64,000 nt of DNA from Goekera deserti (lineage in GTDB: Bacteria > Actinomycetota > Actinomycetes > Mycobacteriales > Geodermatophilaceae): positions 62,001-126,000 of the forward strand of contig NZ_JAAGWK010000025.1 in assembly GCF_010685995.1 (NCBI RefSeq), read 5' to 3'. Under the pieces are notes generated by a model, which saw only the letters and a program-made list of their open reading frames with translations, did no database searches and was not told where the DNA came from. This document shows, piece by piece, positions 1 through 8,064 of this stretch. The position numbers and the translations under genes were made by a program. Every line of letters starts with the position of its first letter. The stretch's first letter is position 1.

Positions 1-39
1 AGCCCACCGGCTGACCGCCGGCACGACCCGCAGCGCCAC

Positions 40-74
40 GGACGCCCCCCGCACACCACGTGCGGGGGGCGTCC
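40..74 (+). terminator. Intrinsic terminator of a gene before the window
   Basis: Two perfect 15-base arms (40-54 and 60-74) enclose a 5-base loop. There is no T tract, as is usual in high-GC actinobacteria. It lies before leuB and so would end a rightward gene whose last bases may be in positions 1-14, where a TGA sits at 12-14. I cannot identify that gene. Confidence 0.75.
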
Positions 75-132
75 TGGTGCCCGGTGCCGGCACCGCGCGG
101 AGTGCTGCCGGAGCTGCCCGCACGCAGGGCAC

Positions 133-138
133 TAACCT
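133..138 (+). promoter_or_regulatory. Candidate -10 box of a leaderless leuB transcript
   Basis: TAACCT lies 8 bases before the leuB ATG, and there is no Shine-Dalgarno sequence in between. A -10 box at this distance puts the transcription start at or next to the start codon. No clear -35 hexamer is seen. Confidence 0.5.
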
Positions 139-146
139 CTGCAGCC

Positions 147-1169
147 ATGCGCCTGGCAGTGATCCCCGGAGACGGCATCGGCACCGAGGTGGTGGCCGAG
201 GGCCTCAAGGTCCTGGGCGAGGTCGCCCACGACGTGGAGACGACCTCGTACGACCTGGGGGCGGCGCGCTGGCAGCGCACCGGCGAGCTCCTCCCGGACT
301 CGGTGCTGGAGGAGCTGCGCCAGCACGACGCCATCCTGCTCGGCGCCGTCGGCGACCCGAGCGTGCCGCCGGGCATCCTCGAGCGCGGCCTGCTGCTGCG
401 GCTGCGCTTCGAGCTCGACCACCACGTCAACCTGCGCCCGGCGAAGCTGTACGACGGCGTCCGGTCGCCGCTGGCCGAGCCCGGCGAGATCGACATGCTC
501 TGCATCCGCGAGGGCACCGAGGGCCCGTACACCGGCAACGGCGGCGTGCTGCGCCGGGACACCCCGCACGAGGTGGCCACCGAGGTCAGCGTCAACACCG
601 CCTTCGGCGTCGAGCGCGTGGTGCGCTACGCCTTCGAGCGGGCGCTGGCCCGGCCCCGCCGGCACCTGACGCTGGTCCACAAGACCAACGTGCTCTCCCA
701 CGCCGGGTCGCTGTGGTCGCGCACCGTGGAGGAGGTCGCCGCGGAGTTCACCGAGGTGACCGTGGCCTACCAGCACGTCGACGCCGCGTCGATGTTCTTC
801 ATCACCGACCCGTCGCGCTACGACGTGATCGTCACCGACAACCTCTTCGGCGACATCATCACCGACGTCGCGGCGGCGGTCACCGGGGGCATCGGCCTGG
901 CCGCCAGCGGCAACCTGGACGTGTCCGGCACCAACCCGAGCATGTTCGAGCCGGTGCACGGCTCGGCACCGGACATCGCCGGGCAGGGCAAGGCCGACCC
1001 CACCGCGACCGTGCTGTCGGTCGGGCTGCTGCTGGAGCACCTGGGTCTGGGCGACCAGGCCCGCAAGGTCAACGCCGCCGTCGCCTTCGACCTCTCGACC
1101 CGTGACCCGCTGGCCCCGATGCGCACCTCCGAGGTCGGCGACCGGCTCGCCGCCCTGGCCAGCGGCTGA
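147..1169 (+). CDS. leuB: 3-isopropylmalate dehydrogenase
   Basis: LeuB oxidises and decarboxylates 3-isopropylmalate to 2-oxoisocaproate with NAD in cytosolic leucine synthesis. With citramalate synthase next door it can also act on methylmalate in the citramalate route to isoleucine. The 340-residue product has the family's usual length and opens with the [12 protein letters not shown] nucleotide-binding signature. [10 protein letters not shown] and the metal-binding [10 protein letters not shown] segment are both visible. The ATG at 147 is chosen because it starts exactly at this conserved N-terminus; the open frame runs further upstream through the terminator arm and is not expected to be translated. 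A TAACCT box 8 bases before the ATG suggests a leaderless transcript. cimA follows after 18 bases, so the two are probably co-transcribed. Confidence 0.96.
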   Translation: MRLAVIPGDGIGTEVVAEGLKVLGEVAHDVETTSYDLGAARWQRTGELLPDSVLEELRQHDAILLGAVGDPSVPPGILERGLLLRLRFELDHHVNLRPAKLYDGVRSPLAEPGEIDMLCIREGTEGPYTGNGGVLRRDTPHEVATEVSVNTAFGVERVVRYAFERALARPRRHLTLVHKTNVLSHAGSLWSRTVEEVAAEFTEVTVAYQHVDAASMFFITDPSRYDVIVTDNLFGDIITDVAAAVTGGIGLAASGNLDVSGTNPSMFEPVHGSAPDIAGQGKADPTATVLSVGLLLEHLGLGDQARKVNAAVAFDLSTRDPLAPMRTSEVGDRLAALASG

Positions 1170-1187
1170 GGCCCGGGGGAGTGCTCC

Positions 1188-2780
1188 GTGAGTCCTGAGT
1201 TCCACGTCTTCGACACCACCCTGCGCGACGGCGCCCAGCGCGAGGGCGTGAGCTACTCCGTGGCCGACAAGCTCGCCGTCGCGCGGCTGCTGGACGAGGT
1301 CGGGGTCGGGTTCATCGAGGGCGGCTGGCCCGGCGCGCTGCCCAAGGACACCGAGTTCTTCGCCCGCGCCCGCACCGAGCTGCAGCTGCGGCACGCCCAG
1401 CTGGTGGCGTTCGGTGCCACCCGCAAGGCCGGCGTCCGGGTCGAGGACGACGTCCAGGTGCAGGCACTGCTCGACGCCGGGACGCCGGTGGTGTGCCTGG
1501 TCGCCAAGAGCGACGTGCGGCACGTGCGCGACGCGCTGCGCACCACGCCGGAGGAGAACCTGGCGATGGTGACCGACACCGTCGCCCACCTGGTCGCCCA
1601 GGGCCGCCGGGTGTTCGTCGACTGCGAGCACTTCTTCGACGGGTACGCCGCCGACGCCGACCACCCGATCGCGGTGCTGCAGGCGGCGTTCGCGGCGGGC
1701 GCGGAGGTCGGCGTCCTGTGCGACACCAACGGCGGCATGCTGCCGATGGGGGTGGGCCGGGTCGTCGCGGAGGTCCGCGGGCGGGTCGAGGGGCGCCTGG
1801 GCATCCACTGTCAGGACGACACCGGCTGCGCTGTGGCCAACACCCTGGCCGCTGTCGAGGCCGGCGTCACCCACGTGCAGGGCACGGCGAACGGCTACGG
1901 GGAGCGCGCCGGCAATGCCGACACGTTCGCCGTGATCGCCAACCTGGTCACCAAGATGGGCCTGCCCGTGGTGCCGGCGGAGTGCCTCACCGAGCTCAAG
2001 CGGGTCAGCCACGCCATCGCCGAGCTGGCCAACATCGCCCCGGACGACCACCAGCCCTACGTCGGTGCGTCCGCCTTCGCGCACAAGGCGGGCCTGCACG
2101 CCAGCGCGATCAAGGTGTCCCCGGCGCTGTACAACCACCTGGAGCCGGAGGTGGTGGGCAACGACATGCGCATCCTGGTCACCGAGATGGCCGGCCGGGC
2201 GTCGGTCGAGCTGAAGGGCCGGGAGCTCGGCGTCGACCTGACCGGGCAGTCCGACGCCGTGAGCCGGGTCGTCGACCAGGTCAAGGTGCTGGAGGCCGAC
2301 GGGTGGTCCTTCGAGGCCGCCGACGCCTCCTTCGAGCTGCTGCTGCGCGGGCAGCTGCCCGACGCACCGGCGCCGCTGTTCGAGCTGGAGAGCTGGCGGA
2401 CGTCGGTCGAGCACTGGGGCAACGGGGTCGTGGTCAGCGAGGCCACCGTCAAGGTGCACCTGCCCAACCCGGACGGCACCAGCGAGCGGGTCATCTGCAC
2501 CGCCGAGGGCAACGGCCCGGTCAACGCCCTGGACTCGGCGCTGCGCCAGGCCCTGGTCAGCCGCCACCCGGAGCTGGCCGACGTGTCGCTGGCCGACTAC
2601 AAGGTGCGCATCCTGGGCTGGAAGGGCGGCACCAGCGCCACCACCCGGGTGCTGGTCGACTCCACCGACGGCGCGGGGGAGTGGACCACCGTCGGGGTGC
2701 ACGACAACATCGTCGAGGCCTCCTGGCACGCCCTGGTCGACGCCCTCACCTACGCCGTCCGCGTCCGCGGCGGGAGCTGA
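1188..2780 (+). CDS. cimA: (R)-citramalate synthase / isopropylmalate synthase-like
   Basis: This HMG-CoA-lyase-like enzyme is expected to condense pyruvate with acetyl-CoA to citramalate, the entry to threonine-independent isoleucine synthesis. DTTLRDGAQREG opens the catalytic TIM barrel (about residues 5-280), and NGYGERAGNAD is the conserved barrel signature. A linker and a LeuA-type C-terminal dimer/regulatory domain (about 385-525) follow. At 530 residues it matches the citramalate synthase family (TIGR00977 type) rather than the DUF-containing LeuA of mycobacteria. One oddity is the metal-binding segment, which reads GIHCQDD with Gln where many relatives have His. A GTG start at 1188 follows a GGGGGAG ribosome-binding site. 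2-Isopropylmalate synthase activity is the alternative assignment. Confidence 0.88.
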   Translation: MSPEFHVFDTTLRDGAQREGVSYSVADKLAVARLLDEVGVGFIEGGWPGALPKDTEFFARARTELQLRHAQLVAFGATRKAGVRVEDDVQVQALLDAGTPVVCLVAKSDVRHVRDALRTTPEENLAMVTDTVAHLVAQGRRVFVDCEHFFDGYAADADHPIAVLQAAFAAGAEVGVLCDTNGGMLPMGVGRVVAEVRGRVEGRLGIHCQDDTGCAVANTLAAVEAGVTHVQGTANGYGERAGNADTFAVIANLVTKMGLPVVPAECLTELKRVSHAIAELANIAPDDHQPYVGASAFAHKAGLHASAIKVSPALYNHLEPEVVGNDMRILVTEMAGRASVELKGRELGVDLTGQSDAVSRVVDQVKVLEADGWSFEAADASFELLLRGQLPDAPAPLFELESWRTSVEHWGNGVVVSEATVKVHLPNPDGTSERVICTAEGNGPVNALDSALRQALVSRHPELADVSLADYKVRILGWKGGTSATTRVLVDSTDGAGEWTTVGVHDNIVEASWHALVDALTYAVRVRGGS

Positions 2781-2829
2781 CCTCCCGCGACGCACCAGTG
2801 GCCGGGCCCTCGCCGTCCGAGCGCCTGGA

Positions 2830-2886
2830 GCAGTGACCCGGACTCGGCCGTTCGAGTGCCGGGAGCGGCCGCCGGAGGGCCACTGC
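2830..2886. repeat. 57-base palindromic repeat, copy 1
   Basis: The unit begins GCAGTGACCC and ends GGGCCACTGC, complementary at nine of ten positions. An inner CGGCCG pair can extend the fold. Two further copies of exactly 57 bases lie at 2968-3024 and 3109-3165. It is non-coding and sits between the convergent cimA and monooxygenase genes. Confidence 0.85.
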
Positions 2887-2967
2887 TGCGTCGCGAGCGG
2901 CGCGCTCGCACACGCCGACCGGGGTCGGGCCGGGGCGCGCTCCGCACGCCGTCCGGGTACGCGGTCA

Positions 2968-3024
2968 GCAGTGACCCGGAGTGGGCCGTCTCGGCGCTGG
3001 GAACGGCCGCGGGAGGGCCACTGC
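2968..3024. repeat. 57-base palindromic repeat, copy 2
   Basis: It has the same GCAGTGACCC / GGGCCACTGC termini as copy 1 and an inner GGCCGT / ACGGCC pair. It starts 138 bases after copy 1. The flanks share short segments such as GCCGTCCGGGT, so the underlying unit may be a decayed repeat of about 140 bases. Confidence 0.85.
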
Positions 3025-3108
3025 CTGGCAGCTGCGCGGCGACGCGCTGCGCCTCGCCGTCCGGGTGGGGGCGGAGCTAACCCCGCCCGCCCTCGGTTCC
3101 CACGGCCA

Positions 3109-3165
3109 GCAGTGGCCCGCGGTCGGCCATCCCGACGCCGGGAACGGCCCGGAGCGGGCCACTGC
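3109..3165. repeat. 57-base palindromic repeat, copy 3
   Basis: Its termini GCAGTGGCCC and GGGCCACTGC are perfectly complementary over 10 bases, with an inner GGCC pairing. It starts 141 bases after copy 2. A fragment, GCAGTGGAC, recurs just downstream at about 3169. Confidence 0.85.
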
Positions 3166-3190
3166 CGCGCAGTGGACGGTGCCGCGCGGG

Positions 3191-3254
3191 GGTGGCGCCG
3201 GGTCCGGGTGGCGCCGGGTCCGGGTGGGGCCGGGTCCGGGTGGGGCCGGGTCCC
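3191..3254. repeat. Four tandem copies of a 16-base repeat
   Basis: The unit GGTGGCGCCGGGTCCG repeats at 3191, 3207, 3223 and 3239. The last two copies carry GGGG for GGCG, and the final base of copy four differs. The array lies just after the third 57-base repeat and ends before the monooxygenase stop codon. Together with the 57-base repeats it accounts for most of the 518-base gap from 2781 to 3298; I see no gene there. Confidence 0.85.
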
Positions 3255-3298
3255 GTGGCGGTCGGCGTCGGGCCCGGTGAGGCGCCAGGCGCCCGGCG

Positions 3299-3628
3299 TC
3301 AGCCGCGCGGCTGCACTTCGCCCATCGGGCCGAAACCGGCCACGTCCGGGGCGTCGACGTAGATGATCTGCGGCTGCTCGGCGACGTGGTCGGACATCCA
3401 GTCGAAGGCCGCCTTCGCGTGCGGGGTCGCCACGTGCGAGGCGCCGGCGTCGGAGTCGCGGAAGCCCTCGATGCAGACGAACGTGTTCTCGTCCTCCACG
3501 CTGCGCGACCACTCGAAGAACAGGCTGCCCTCCTCGGCGTCCACCGCGCGGGCGTACTCGTCGGCGTGCACGCGGAACTGGTCGATGCGGTCGGGCCGGA
3601 CCGGGAACTTGATGACGATCAGGATCAC
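3299..3628 (-). CDS. Antibiotic biosynthesis monooxygenase (ABM) family protein
   Basis: This is a small 109-residue cytosolic protein of the dimeric alpha-beta barrel ABM fold, the family of putative quinol monooxygenases. After a first strand ([13 protein letters not shown]), residues [20 protein letters not shown] and the [11 protein letters not shown] strand fit the family pattern. The C-terminal [12 protein letters not shown] tail is unusual and unexplained. The start is the GTG at 3628, preceded by GAGGAG on the minus strand; the open frame extends to 3718 but the extra residues look non-coding. It stands alone, convergent with cimA and divergent from the fumarylacetoacetate hydrolase gene. 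No substrate can be read from the sequence, because many ABM proteins are cofactor-free oxygenases or simple dimeric binding proteins. Confidence 0.78.
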   Translation of the reverse strand: MILIVIKFPVRPDRIDQFRVHADEYARAVDAEEGSLFFEWSRSVEDENTFVCIEGFRDSDAGASHVATPHAKAAFDWMSDHVAEQPQIIYVDAPDVAGFGPMGEVQPRG

Positions 3629-3731
3629 GGGGCTCTCCTCGTCGAGCGGCAGCGCGGGCAGGGTCTCCTCCCCGCCATGATCCTGCCCAGGACGCCGCGA
3701 CCGCGCTCGGCGGGGCACCCCGGCAGGTCAG

Positions 3732-3737
3732 TAACCT
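3732..3737 (+). promoter_or_regulatory. Candidate -10 box of a leaderless transcript
   Basis: TAACCT lies 6 bases before the GTG of the fumarylacetoacetate hydrolase gene and repeats the hexamer found before leuB. No ribosome-binding site separates box and start. Confidence 0.5.
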
Positions 3738-3743
3738 CGGCGC

Positions 3744-4556
3744 GTGCGCATCGTCCGTTTCGCCTCCTCGTCCGGCATGTCCTTCGGCGTCCTCGACGGC
3801 GACGGGCAGGTGGCCCAGATCGAGGGGCACCCGTTCGGCCAGATCGTCTTCACCGGGCAGCGGTACGCCCAGGCCGACGTCCGGCTCCTGTCCCCGATCC
3901 TGCCCAGCAAGGTCGTCTGCGTCGGCAAGAACTACGCCGAGCACGTCAAGGAGATGGGCACCGGGGACGCCCCGGGCGCGCCGCTGATGTTCCTCAAGCC
4001 GTCGACGTCGGTGATCGGGCCCGGCGACGCGATCCGCATCCCCACCGGCAGCACCAACGTGCACCACGAGGTCGAGCTCGCCGCCGTCATCGGCGCGCGC
4101 GGAGCCCGCAACGTGACCCCCGAGCAGGCGCTGTCCACCGTGTTCGGCTGGACGATCGGCAACGACGTCACCGACCGGGACATGCAGAAGTCCGACGGCC
4201 AGTGGACCCGGGCCAAGGGCTTCGACTCGTTCTGCCCGCTGGGCCCGTGGATCGAGACCGACCTGGCCGCGCTGGGCAAGGACCCGGCCGACCTGGAGAT
4301 CACCTGCACCGTCGACGGCGAGCCCCGCCAGGCCAGCCGCACCAGCCAGCTGCTGTTCGGCCTGTCGACGCTGATCTCCTACATGTCCGGGGTGATGACG
4401 CTGCTGCCCGGCGACGTGGTGCTCACCGGCACCCCGGCCGGGGTCGGGCCGATCGCGCCCGGCCAGCGGGTCGAGTGCACCATCGAGGGCCTGGGCACGC
4501 TGTCCAACCCGGTCACCGGCGCCGACGGCGTCTCCACGGCCGGCGCCGCGCGATGA
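3744..4556 (+). CDS. Fumarylacetoacetate hydrolase family protein
   Basis: This 270-residue member of the FAH superfamily binds a divalent metal and cleaves or hydrates acylpyruvate-type substrates, or decarboxylates oxaloacetate. The short N-terminal cap ([11 protein letters not shown], about 1-55) and the catalytic barrel starting at [13 protein letters not shown] are present. The metal ligands are visible in [12 protein letters not shown] (two Glu) and the later [14 protein letters not shown] segment. The terminal [14 protein letters not shown] is diagnostic. The gene starts at GTG 3744 behind a likely leaderless promoter, and its TGA overlaps the gltX ATG. The same neighbour of gltX is found in mycobacteria, so the pairing is conserved, but the physiological substrate is not known from sequence. 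Confidence 0.88.
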   Translation: MRIVRFASSSGMSFGVLDGDGQVAQIEGHPFGQIVFTGQRYAQADVRLLSPILPSKVVCVGKNYAEHVKEMGTGDAPGAPLMFLKPSTSVIGPGDAIRIPTGSTNVHHEVELAAVIGARGARNVTPEQALSTVFGWTIGNDVTDRDMQKSDGQWTRAKGFDSFCPLGPWIETDLAALGKDPADLEITCTVDGEPRQASRTSQLLFGLSTLISYMSGVMTLLPGDVVLTGTPAGVGPIAPGQRVECTIEGLGTLSNPVTGADGVSTAGAAR

Positions 4557-6040
4557 CCGACCCGACCGGGACCGTCCGCACCCGCTTCTGCCCCTCGCCC
4601 ACGGGCACGGTGCACGTCGGCGTCATGCGCGCCGCGCTCTACAACTGGGCGTACGCCCGGCACACCGGCGGCACGTTCGTGCTGCGCATCGAGGACACCG
4701 ACGCCGCCCGCAACACCGCCGAGTCCGAGCGGCACCTGCTGGACTGCCTGCGATGGACGGGCCTGGACTGGGACGAGGGCCCCGAGGTCGGCGGACCGCA
4801 CGGCCCCTACCGGCAGTCCGAGCGCAGCGACGTGTACCGCGAGGTCGTCGCGAAGCTGCTTTCGGCCGGTCACGCCTACGAGTCGTTCTCCACCCCCGAG
4901 GAGGTCACCGCCCGCCGGGTGGCCGCCGGACAGGACGCCAAGCTCGGCTACGACGGCGCCGACCGGTTCACCACCGACGCCGCGAAGGCCGCGTTCCGGG
5001 CCGAGGGCCGGGAGCCGGTGATCCGGCTGCAGATGCCCGAGGCGGACCTGTCCTGGGTGGACCACGTGCGCGGCGAGGTGCGCTTCGCCGCCGGCGCGGT
5101 GCCCGACTTCGTGCTGGTACGCGGCAACGGCTCGCCCCTCTACACGCTGGTCAACCCGGTCGACGACGCCCTGATGGGCATCACCGACGTGCTGCGCGGT
5201 GAGGACCTGCTGCCCTCGACGCCGCGTCAGCTCGCCCTGTACGCCGCGCTCACCGACGTCGGCGTGGCCACCGCGACGCCGCGCTTCGGTCACCTGCCGC
5301 TGGTCATGGGGGAGGGCAACAAGAAGCTGTCCAAGCGGGACCCGCAGTCGGACTTCGACGTCTACCGCGAGCGCGGTTTCCTGCCCGAGGGCCTGGTCAA
5401 CTACCTGGCGCTGCTCGGCTGGTCGATCGCCGACGACCGGGACGTGTTCTCCCCCGAGGAGCTCGCCGCTGCCTTCGACGTGGACAGTGTCAGCGCCAAC
5501 CCGGCGCGCTTCGACCTGAAGAAGGCCGAGGCGATCAACGCCACGCACCTGCGGGCACTGCCGGTCGCGGACTTCGTCGCCCGGGTCACCCCTTTCCTCA
5601 CCGCCGCGGGCCTGGTCACCGACCCGCCGACCGTGGAGCAGCAGCGGGTGCTCGAGGCGATCGCCCCGCTGGCCCAGGAGCGCATGATCGTGCTGTCGGA
5701 GGCTGTCGGGCTGCTCGCGTTCCTGTTCGTCGACGAGGTCGAGATCGACCCGGCCGCGGCCGAGAAGCAGCTGTCCGGCCCGGAGTCCGCCGAGGTGCTG
5801 GACGCCGCCACCGACGCGCTCACCGCCCTGGACGAGTGGACCACCCCGGCGCTGGAGGCCGCCCTCAAGCAGGCGCTGGTCGAGGAGCTGGGCCGCAAGC
5901 CACGGCAGGCGTTCGGCCCGGTGCGGGTGGCGGTCAGCGGGCGCACGGTGTCCCCGCCGCTGTACGAGTCGATGGAGCTGCTCGGCCGGGAGCGCACGCT
6001 GGCCCGGCTGGCTGCCGCTCGGGCACGCACGGGCACATGA
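4553..6040 (+). CDS. gltX: Glutamate--tRNA ligase
   Basis: GluRS attaches glutamate to tRNA-Glu and, in bacteria lacking GlnRS, also to tRNA-Gln for later transamidation. The 495-residue product has the class I HIGH-type motif as [10 protein letters not shown] (about residues 13-22) and the KMSKS-type motif as KKLSKRD (about 258). The all-helical anticodon-binding domain occupies the last 180 or so residues. The ATG overlaps the preceding stop by four bases (ATGA), and its own stop overlaps the CPBP protease start in the same way. This gives a three-gene translationally coupled unit. tRNA-Gln and two tRNA-Glu genes lie 1.5 kb downstream, placing the enzyme close to its substrates. Confidence 0.97.
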   Translation: MTDPTGTVRTRFCPSPTGTVHVGVMRAALYNWAYARHTGGTFVLRIEDTDAARNTAESERHLLDCLRWTGLDWDEGPEVGGPHGPYRQSERSDVYREVVAKLLSAGHAYESFSTPEEVTARRVAAGQDAKLGYDGADRFTTDAAKAAFRAEGREPVIRLQMPEADLSWVDHVRGEVRFAAGAVPDFVLVRGNGSPLYTLVNPVDDALMGITDVLRGEDLLPSTPRQLALYAALTDVGVATATPRFGHLPLVMGEGNKKLSKRDPQSDFDVYRERGFLPEGLVNYLALLGWSIADDRDVFSPEELAAAFDVDSVSANPARFDLKKAEAINATHLRALPVADFVARVTPFLTAAGLVTDPPTVEQQRVLEAIAPLAQERMIVLSEAVGLLAFLFVDEVEIDPAAAEKQLSGPESAEVLDAATDALTALDEWTTPALEAALKQALVEELGRKPRQAFGPVRVAVSGRTVSPPLYESMELLGRERTLARLAAARARTGT

Positions 6041-7506
6041 GCGTCCCGGTCGGCCCGCCGTACCCGGGCGCCGGTCGGCCCGGCCCGGGGCGGCCGGCCG
6101 GCGGCGGGGGCACCCCCGGCCCGCCACCGGGCGGCTGGTACGGCCCGCCGGCCGGCCCCGCGCACCCGGGCTCCGCGCACCTCGGACCTGCGCACCTCGG
6201 ACCCGCGCACCTCGGACCCGCGCACCTCGGACCCGCGCACCCGGGGCTCCCACCGTCCGGGCCCGGGTACGCCGGGCCGCCGCCGTCCGAGCTCGTGTAC
6301 ACCGGGCCCCCGCCGACGGCCCGCTACGGCGCCCCGCCGTTCGTGCCCCGGTTCGCGGTGCCCCGGGGTGTCGTCCCCTGGCCCCCGCCGCCGGGCGGCC
6401 GGCCGACCACCCCGCCGGGTGCGCCCCCGCACGACACCCCGGTGCCCTACCTGCTGGCCATGCGTGCCCGCGACTGGGCCTGGTGGCGGCCGCTGCTCGG
6501 CCTGCTGCTGTTCACCGTGCTGTACGTCGTGGCGGTGGTCGTCGTCCTGGTGGTCGTGGGCTTCACCGGGGTGGTGCCCCAGCTGCAGCTGCTGGACCTG
6601 CTGCAACCCGCCGTCCTGCTGCTCACCAACGCCACGCTCATCGTCGCCATCCCGATCGTCTGGGCATGCTGGGCGGTCGCCCACGGACTGCGGATCGGCT
6701 GGTCGTCCTCGGTTCTCGGCCGGCTGCGCTGGCGGCTGGTCCGGCCGTGGACGCTGCGCGCGCTGGCCACGGTCGCCGTCGCCGCTCTGGTCGTCGTGCT
6801 GTTCGACGTGCTGGTCAACGGCTCGGGGGCCGGCCCGGACAGCTCGTTCGTGTGGCTGGCGCTGGTCGTGGTCACCACCACCCCGCTGCAGGCCGCTGCC
6901 GAGGAGTACGTGTTCCGCGGATACCTGAGCCAGACCGTCGCCGCCTGGGTGCGGCACGAGCGCGCCGGTGCCGTGCTGGCCGCGGTGCTCACCGCCGCCC
7001 TGTTCTCCGCCGCCCACGCGCCGCCGGACGTCGCGTCGTTCGTGCTGCGCTTCGGCTTCGGGCTCGCCGCCTCGTGGGTGGTGTGGCGCACCGGCGGGCT
7101 GGAGGCCGCGATCGTCATGCACGCGGTCTACAACATGACGCTGTTCCTGGCCGGCGGGTTGATCGGCACGGTGGCCCAGACGTCCTCCGACCCGGGCTCG
7201 GCGCTGGTGGGCACCTGGCTGTCCGCGGTGGTGCTGCTGCTCGGCATGGCCGGCTTCGTCCACTGGGTCGACCGCTCCCGGGCCCGCCTCGCCCCGGAGC
7301 TGCTCAGCCCGGCCCTCGACCTGCGCGCCGGGTCCCGGTCGCCCGGCGCCCGGCGCGGACCCTGGACGCCGGCCCCGGTCCCGCCCGCGTGGGGTGCACC
7401 CCCGTGGGGGGCGCCGGGCCGGTACGGGCCGGGAGCGCCGCGTGGGTACGGCGGCCCGGCACCGACCACCTGGGCGGCGCCGCCGTCGACCACCGGGCCC
7501 GGCTGA
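6037..7506 (+). CDS. CPBP family intramembrane protease with proline-rich flanks
   Basis: The 489-residue protein has three parts. Residues 1 to about 140 are Pro/Gly-rich, presumably cytosolic and disordered. Residues 150-425 hold multiple hydrophobic helices of the CPBP (Abi/Rce1-like) domain, and a Pro/Gly-rich tail follows. The catalytic pattern is complete: E289-E290 with R294 in AEEYVFRG, His327 in SAAHAPP and His362 in MHAVYN. Known family members cleave prenylated or other membrane substrates, or act in bacteriocin immunity; no substrate is apparent here. A 15-base tandem repeat encodes four HLGPA units near residue 50. The start overlaps the gltX stop by four bases. It is the last gene before the tRNA cluster. 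Confidence 0.85.
   Translation: MSVPVGPPYPGAGRPGPGRPAGGGGTPGPPPGGWYGPPAGPAHPGSAHLGPAHLGPAHLGPAHLGPAHPGLPPSGPGYAGPPPSELVYTGPPPTARYGAPPFVPRFAVPRGVVPWPPPPGGRPTTPPGAPPHDTPVPYLLAMRARDWAWWRPLLGLLLFTVLYVVAVVVVLVVVGFTGVVPQLQLLDLLQPAVLLLTNATLIVAIPIVWACWAVAHGLRIGWSSSVLGRLRWRLVRPWTLRALATVAVAALVVVLFDVLVNGSGAGPDSSFVWLALVVVTTTPLQAAAEEYVFRGYLSQTVAAWVRHERAGAVLAAVLTAALFSAAHAPPDVASFVLRFGFGLAASWVVWRTGGLEAAIVMHAVYNMTLFLAGGLIGTVAQTSSDPGSALVGTWLSAVVLLLGMAGFVHWVDRSRARLAPELLSPALDLRAGSRSPGARRGPWTPAPVPPAWGAPPWGAPGRYGPGAPRGYGGPAPTTWAAPPSTTGPG
6175..6234 (+). repeat. 15-base tandem repeat inside the CPBP gene
   Basis: Four near-identical copies of GCGCACCTCGGACCC begin at 6175, 6190, 6205 and 6220, and a partial fifth follows. 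They keep the frame and encode AHLGP repeats in the proline-rich N-terminus. Such slippage-prone arrays usually vary in copy number between strains. Confidence 0.85.
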
Positions 7507-7555
7507 CCCCCGACGCGCGCACCGCCCCCCGGTGGGACCGGGGGCAGGCGTCGGG

Positions 7556-7561
7556 TACAGT
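7556..7561 (+). promoter_or_regulatory. Candidate -10 box for the tRNA-Gln transcript
   Basis: TACAGT lies 32 bases before the tRNA-Gln 5' end, a normal distance for a tRNA precursor start. The -35 region is not convincing. Confidence 0.45.
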
Positions 7562-7593
7562 CTTCCCCGGCGCGGGAACGCGTCGCACGGCCT

Positions 7594-7665
7594 TGGGGTA
7601 TGGGGTAATTGGCAGCCCGACGGTTTCTGGTTCCGTTAGTCTAGGTTCGAGTCCTGGTACCCCAG
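7594..7665 (+). tRNA. tRNA-Gln (CTG anticodon)
   Basis: The 7-bp acceptor stem pairs TGGGGTA with TACCCCA, followed by discriminator G. The T arm contains GGTTCGAGTCC. The anticodon CTG is at 7627-7629 within the loop TTCTGGT. The final CCA is not encoded. No GlnRS gene is in the window, so the tRNA is presumably charged by GluRS plus amidotransferase. Confidence 0.93.
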
Positions 7666-7705
7666 CGAGGAAGCGTCATCTCCTCAGCAGCACCACAGCA
7701 GCACT

Positions 7706-7778
7706 GGCCCCGTCGTCTAGCGGCCCAGGACGCCGCCCTCTCACGGCGGTAGCGAGGGTTCGAATCCCTTCGGGGCTA
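7706..7778 (+). tRNA. tRNA-Glu (CTC anticodon), copy 1
   Basis: The acceptor stem is GGCCCCG with CGGGGCT (G-T first pair), discriminator A. The anticodon stem CCGCC/GGCGG frames the loop with CTC at 7740-7742, and the T arm contains GGTTCGAATCC. CCA is not encoded. A second copy with identical sequence lies 182 bases downstream. A 13-bp terminator hairpin follows immediately. Confidence 0.95.
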
Positions 7779-7786
7779 CACCATTA

Positions 7787-7817
7787 GGGCCCCCGATCCC
7801 CACCGGATCGGGGGCCC
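7787..7817 (+). terminator. Intrinsic terminator after tRNA-Glu copy 1
   Basis: Perfect 13-base arms (7787-7799 and 7805-7817) surround a 5-base loop, 8 bases after the tRNA. It suggests that the second tRNA-Glu has its own promoter. Confidence 0.8.
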
Positions 7818-7887
7818 TGGCCCGTGGGCCCGCTGCGCGGGTGCCCGGGCCCGTGGCAGGATGGGCCGGCACGACCAGCACGGTCCT

Positions 7888-7960
7888 GGCCCCGTCGTCT
7901 AGCGGCCCAGGACGCCGCCCTCTCACGGCGGTAGCGAGGGTTCGAATCCCTTCGGGGCTA
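7888..7960 (+). tRNA. tRNA-Glu (CTC anticodon), copy 2
   Basis: It is identical over all 73 bases to the copy at 7706-7778, with anticodon CTC at 7922-7924. Identity is confined to the tRNA itself plus a few flanking bases, so it is either an old duplication held identical by selection or gene conversion, or a recent copy with new flanks. It has its own terminator. Confidence 0.95.
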
Positions 7961-7966
7961 CACATC

Positions 7967-8000
7967 AGGAGCCCCCGACCCACCCGGGTCGGGGGCTCCT
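7967..8000 (+). terminator. Intrinsic terminator after tRNA-Glu copy 2
   Basis: Perfect 15-base arms (7967-7981 and 7986-8000) surround a 4-base loop. The hairpin begins 7 bases after the tRNA. Confidence 0.82.
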
Positions 8001-8051
8001 GCCGTGCACGGCTGATCGCCCGCCGCTGATCGCCCGCCGGTTGGGCGGCAC

Positions 8052-8057
8052 TAGCCT
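8052..8057 (+). promoter_or_regulatory. Candidate -10 box of a leaderless galTK transcript
   Basis: TAGCCT lies 7 bases before the galT GTG, with no ribosome-binding site between. The position matches the other leaderless candidates in the window. Confidence 0.5.
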
Positions 8058-8064
8058 GCAGGGT

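Noticed and set aside
2830-3165. Three regularly spaced palindromic repeats read as a CRISPR array
   Set aside because: The 57-base units are longer than CRISPR repeats, differ internally, and the 81-84-base intervals share sequence rather than being unique spacers. There are no cas genes.
2833-3366. Open frame of 177 codons in the cimA-monooxygenase gap
   Set aside because: The translation is Arg/Pro-rich repeat sequence spanning the palindromes and running into the antisense of the monooxygenase gene.
132-4067. Minus-strand open frame of 1311 codons opposite leuB, cimA and the FAH gene
   Set aside because: It is an antisense shadow produced by GC-ending codons. Its translation is low-complexity and Gly/His/Arg-rich without domains, while the plus strand encodes complete enzymes.
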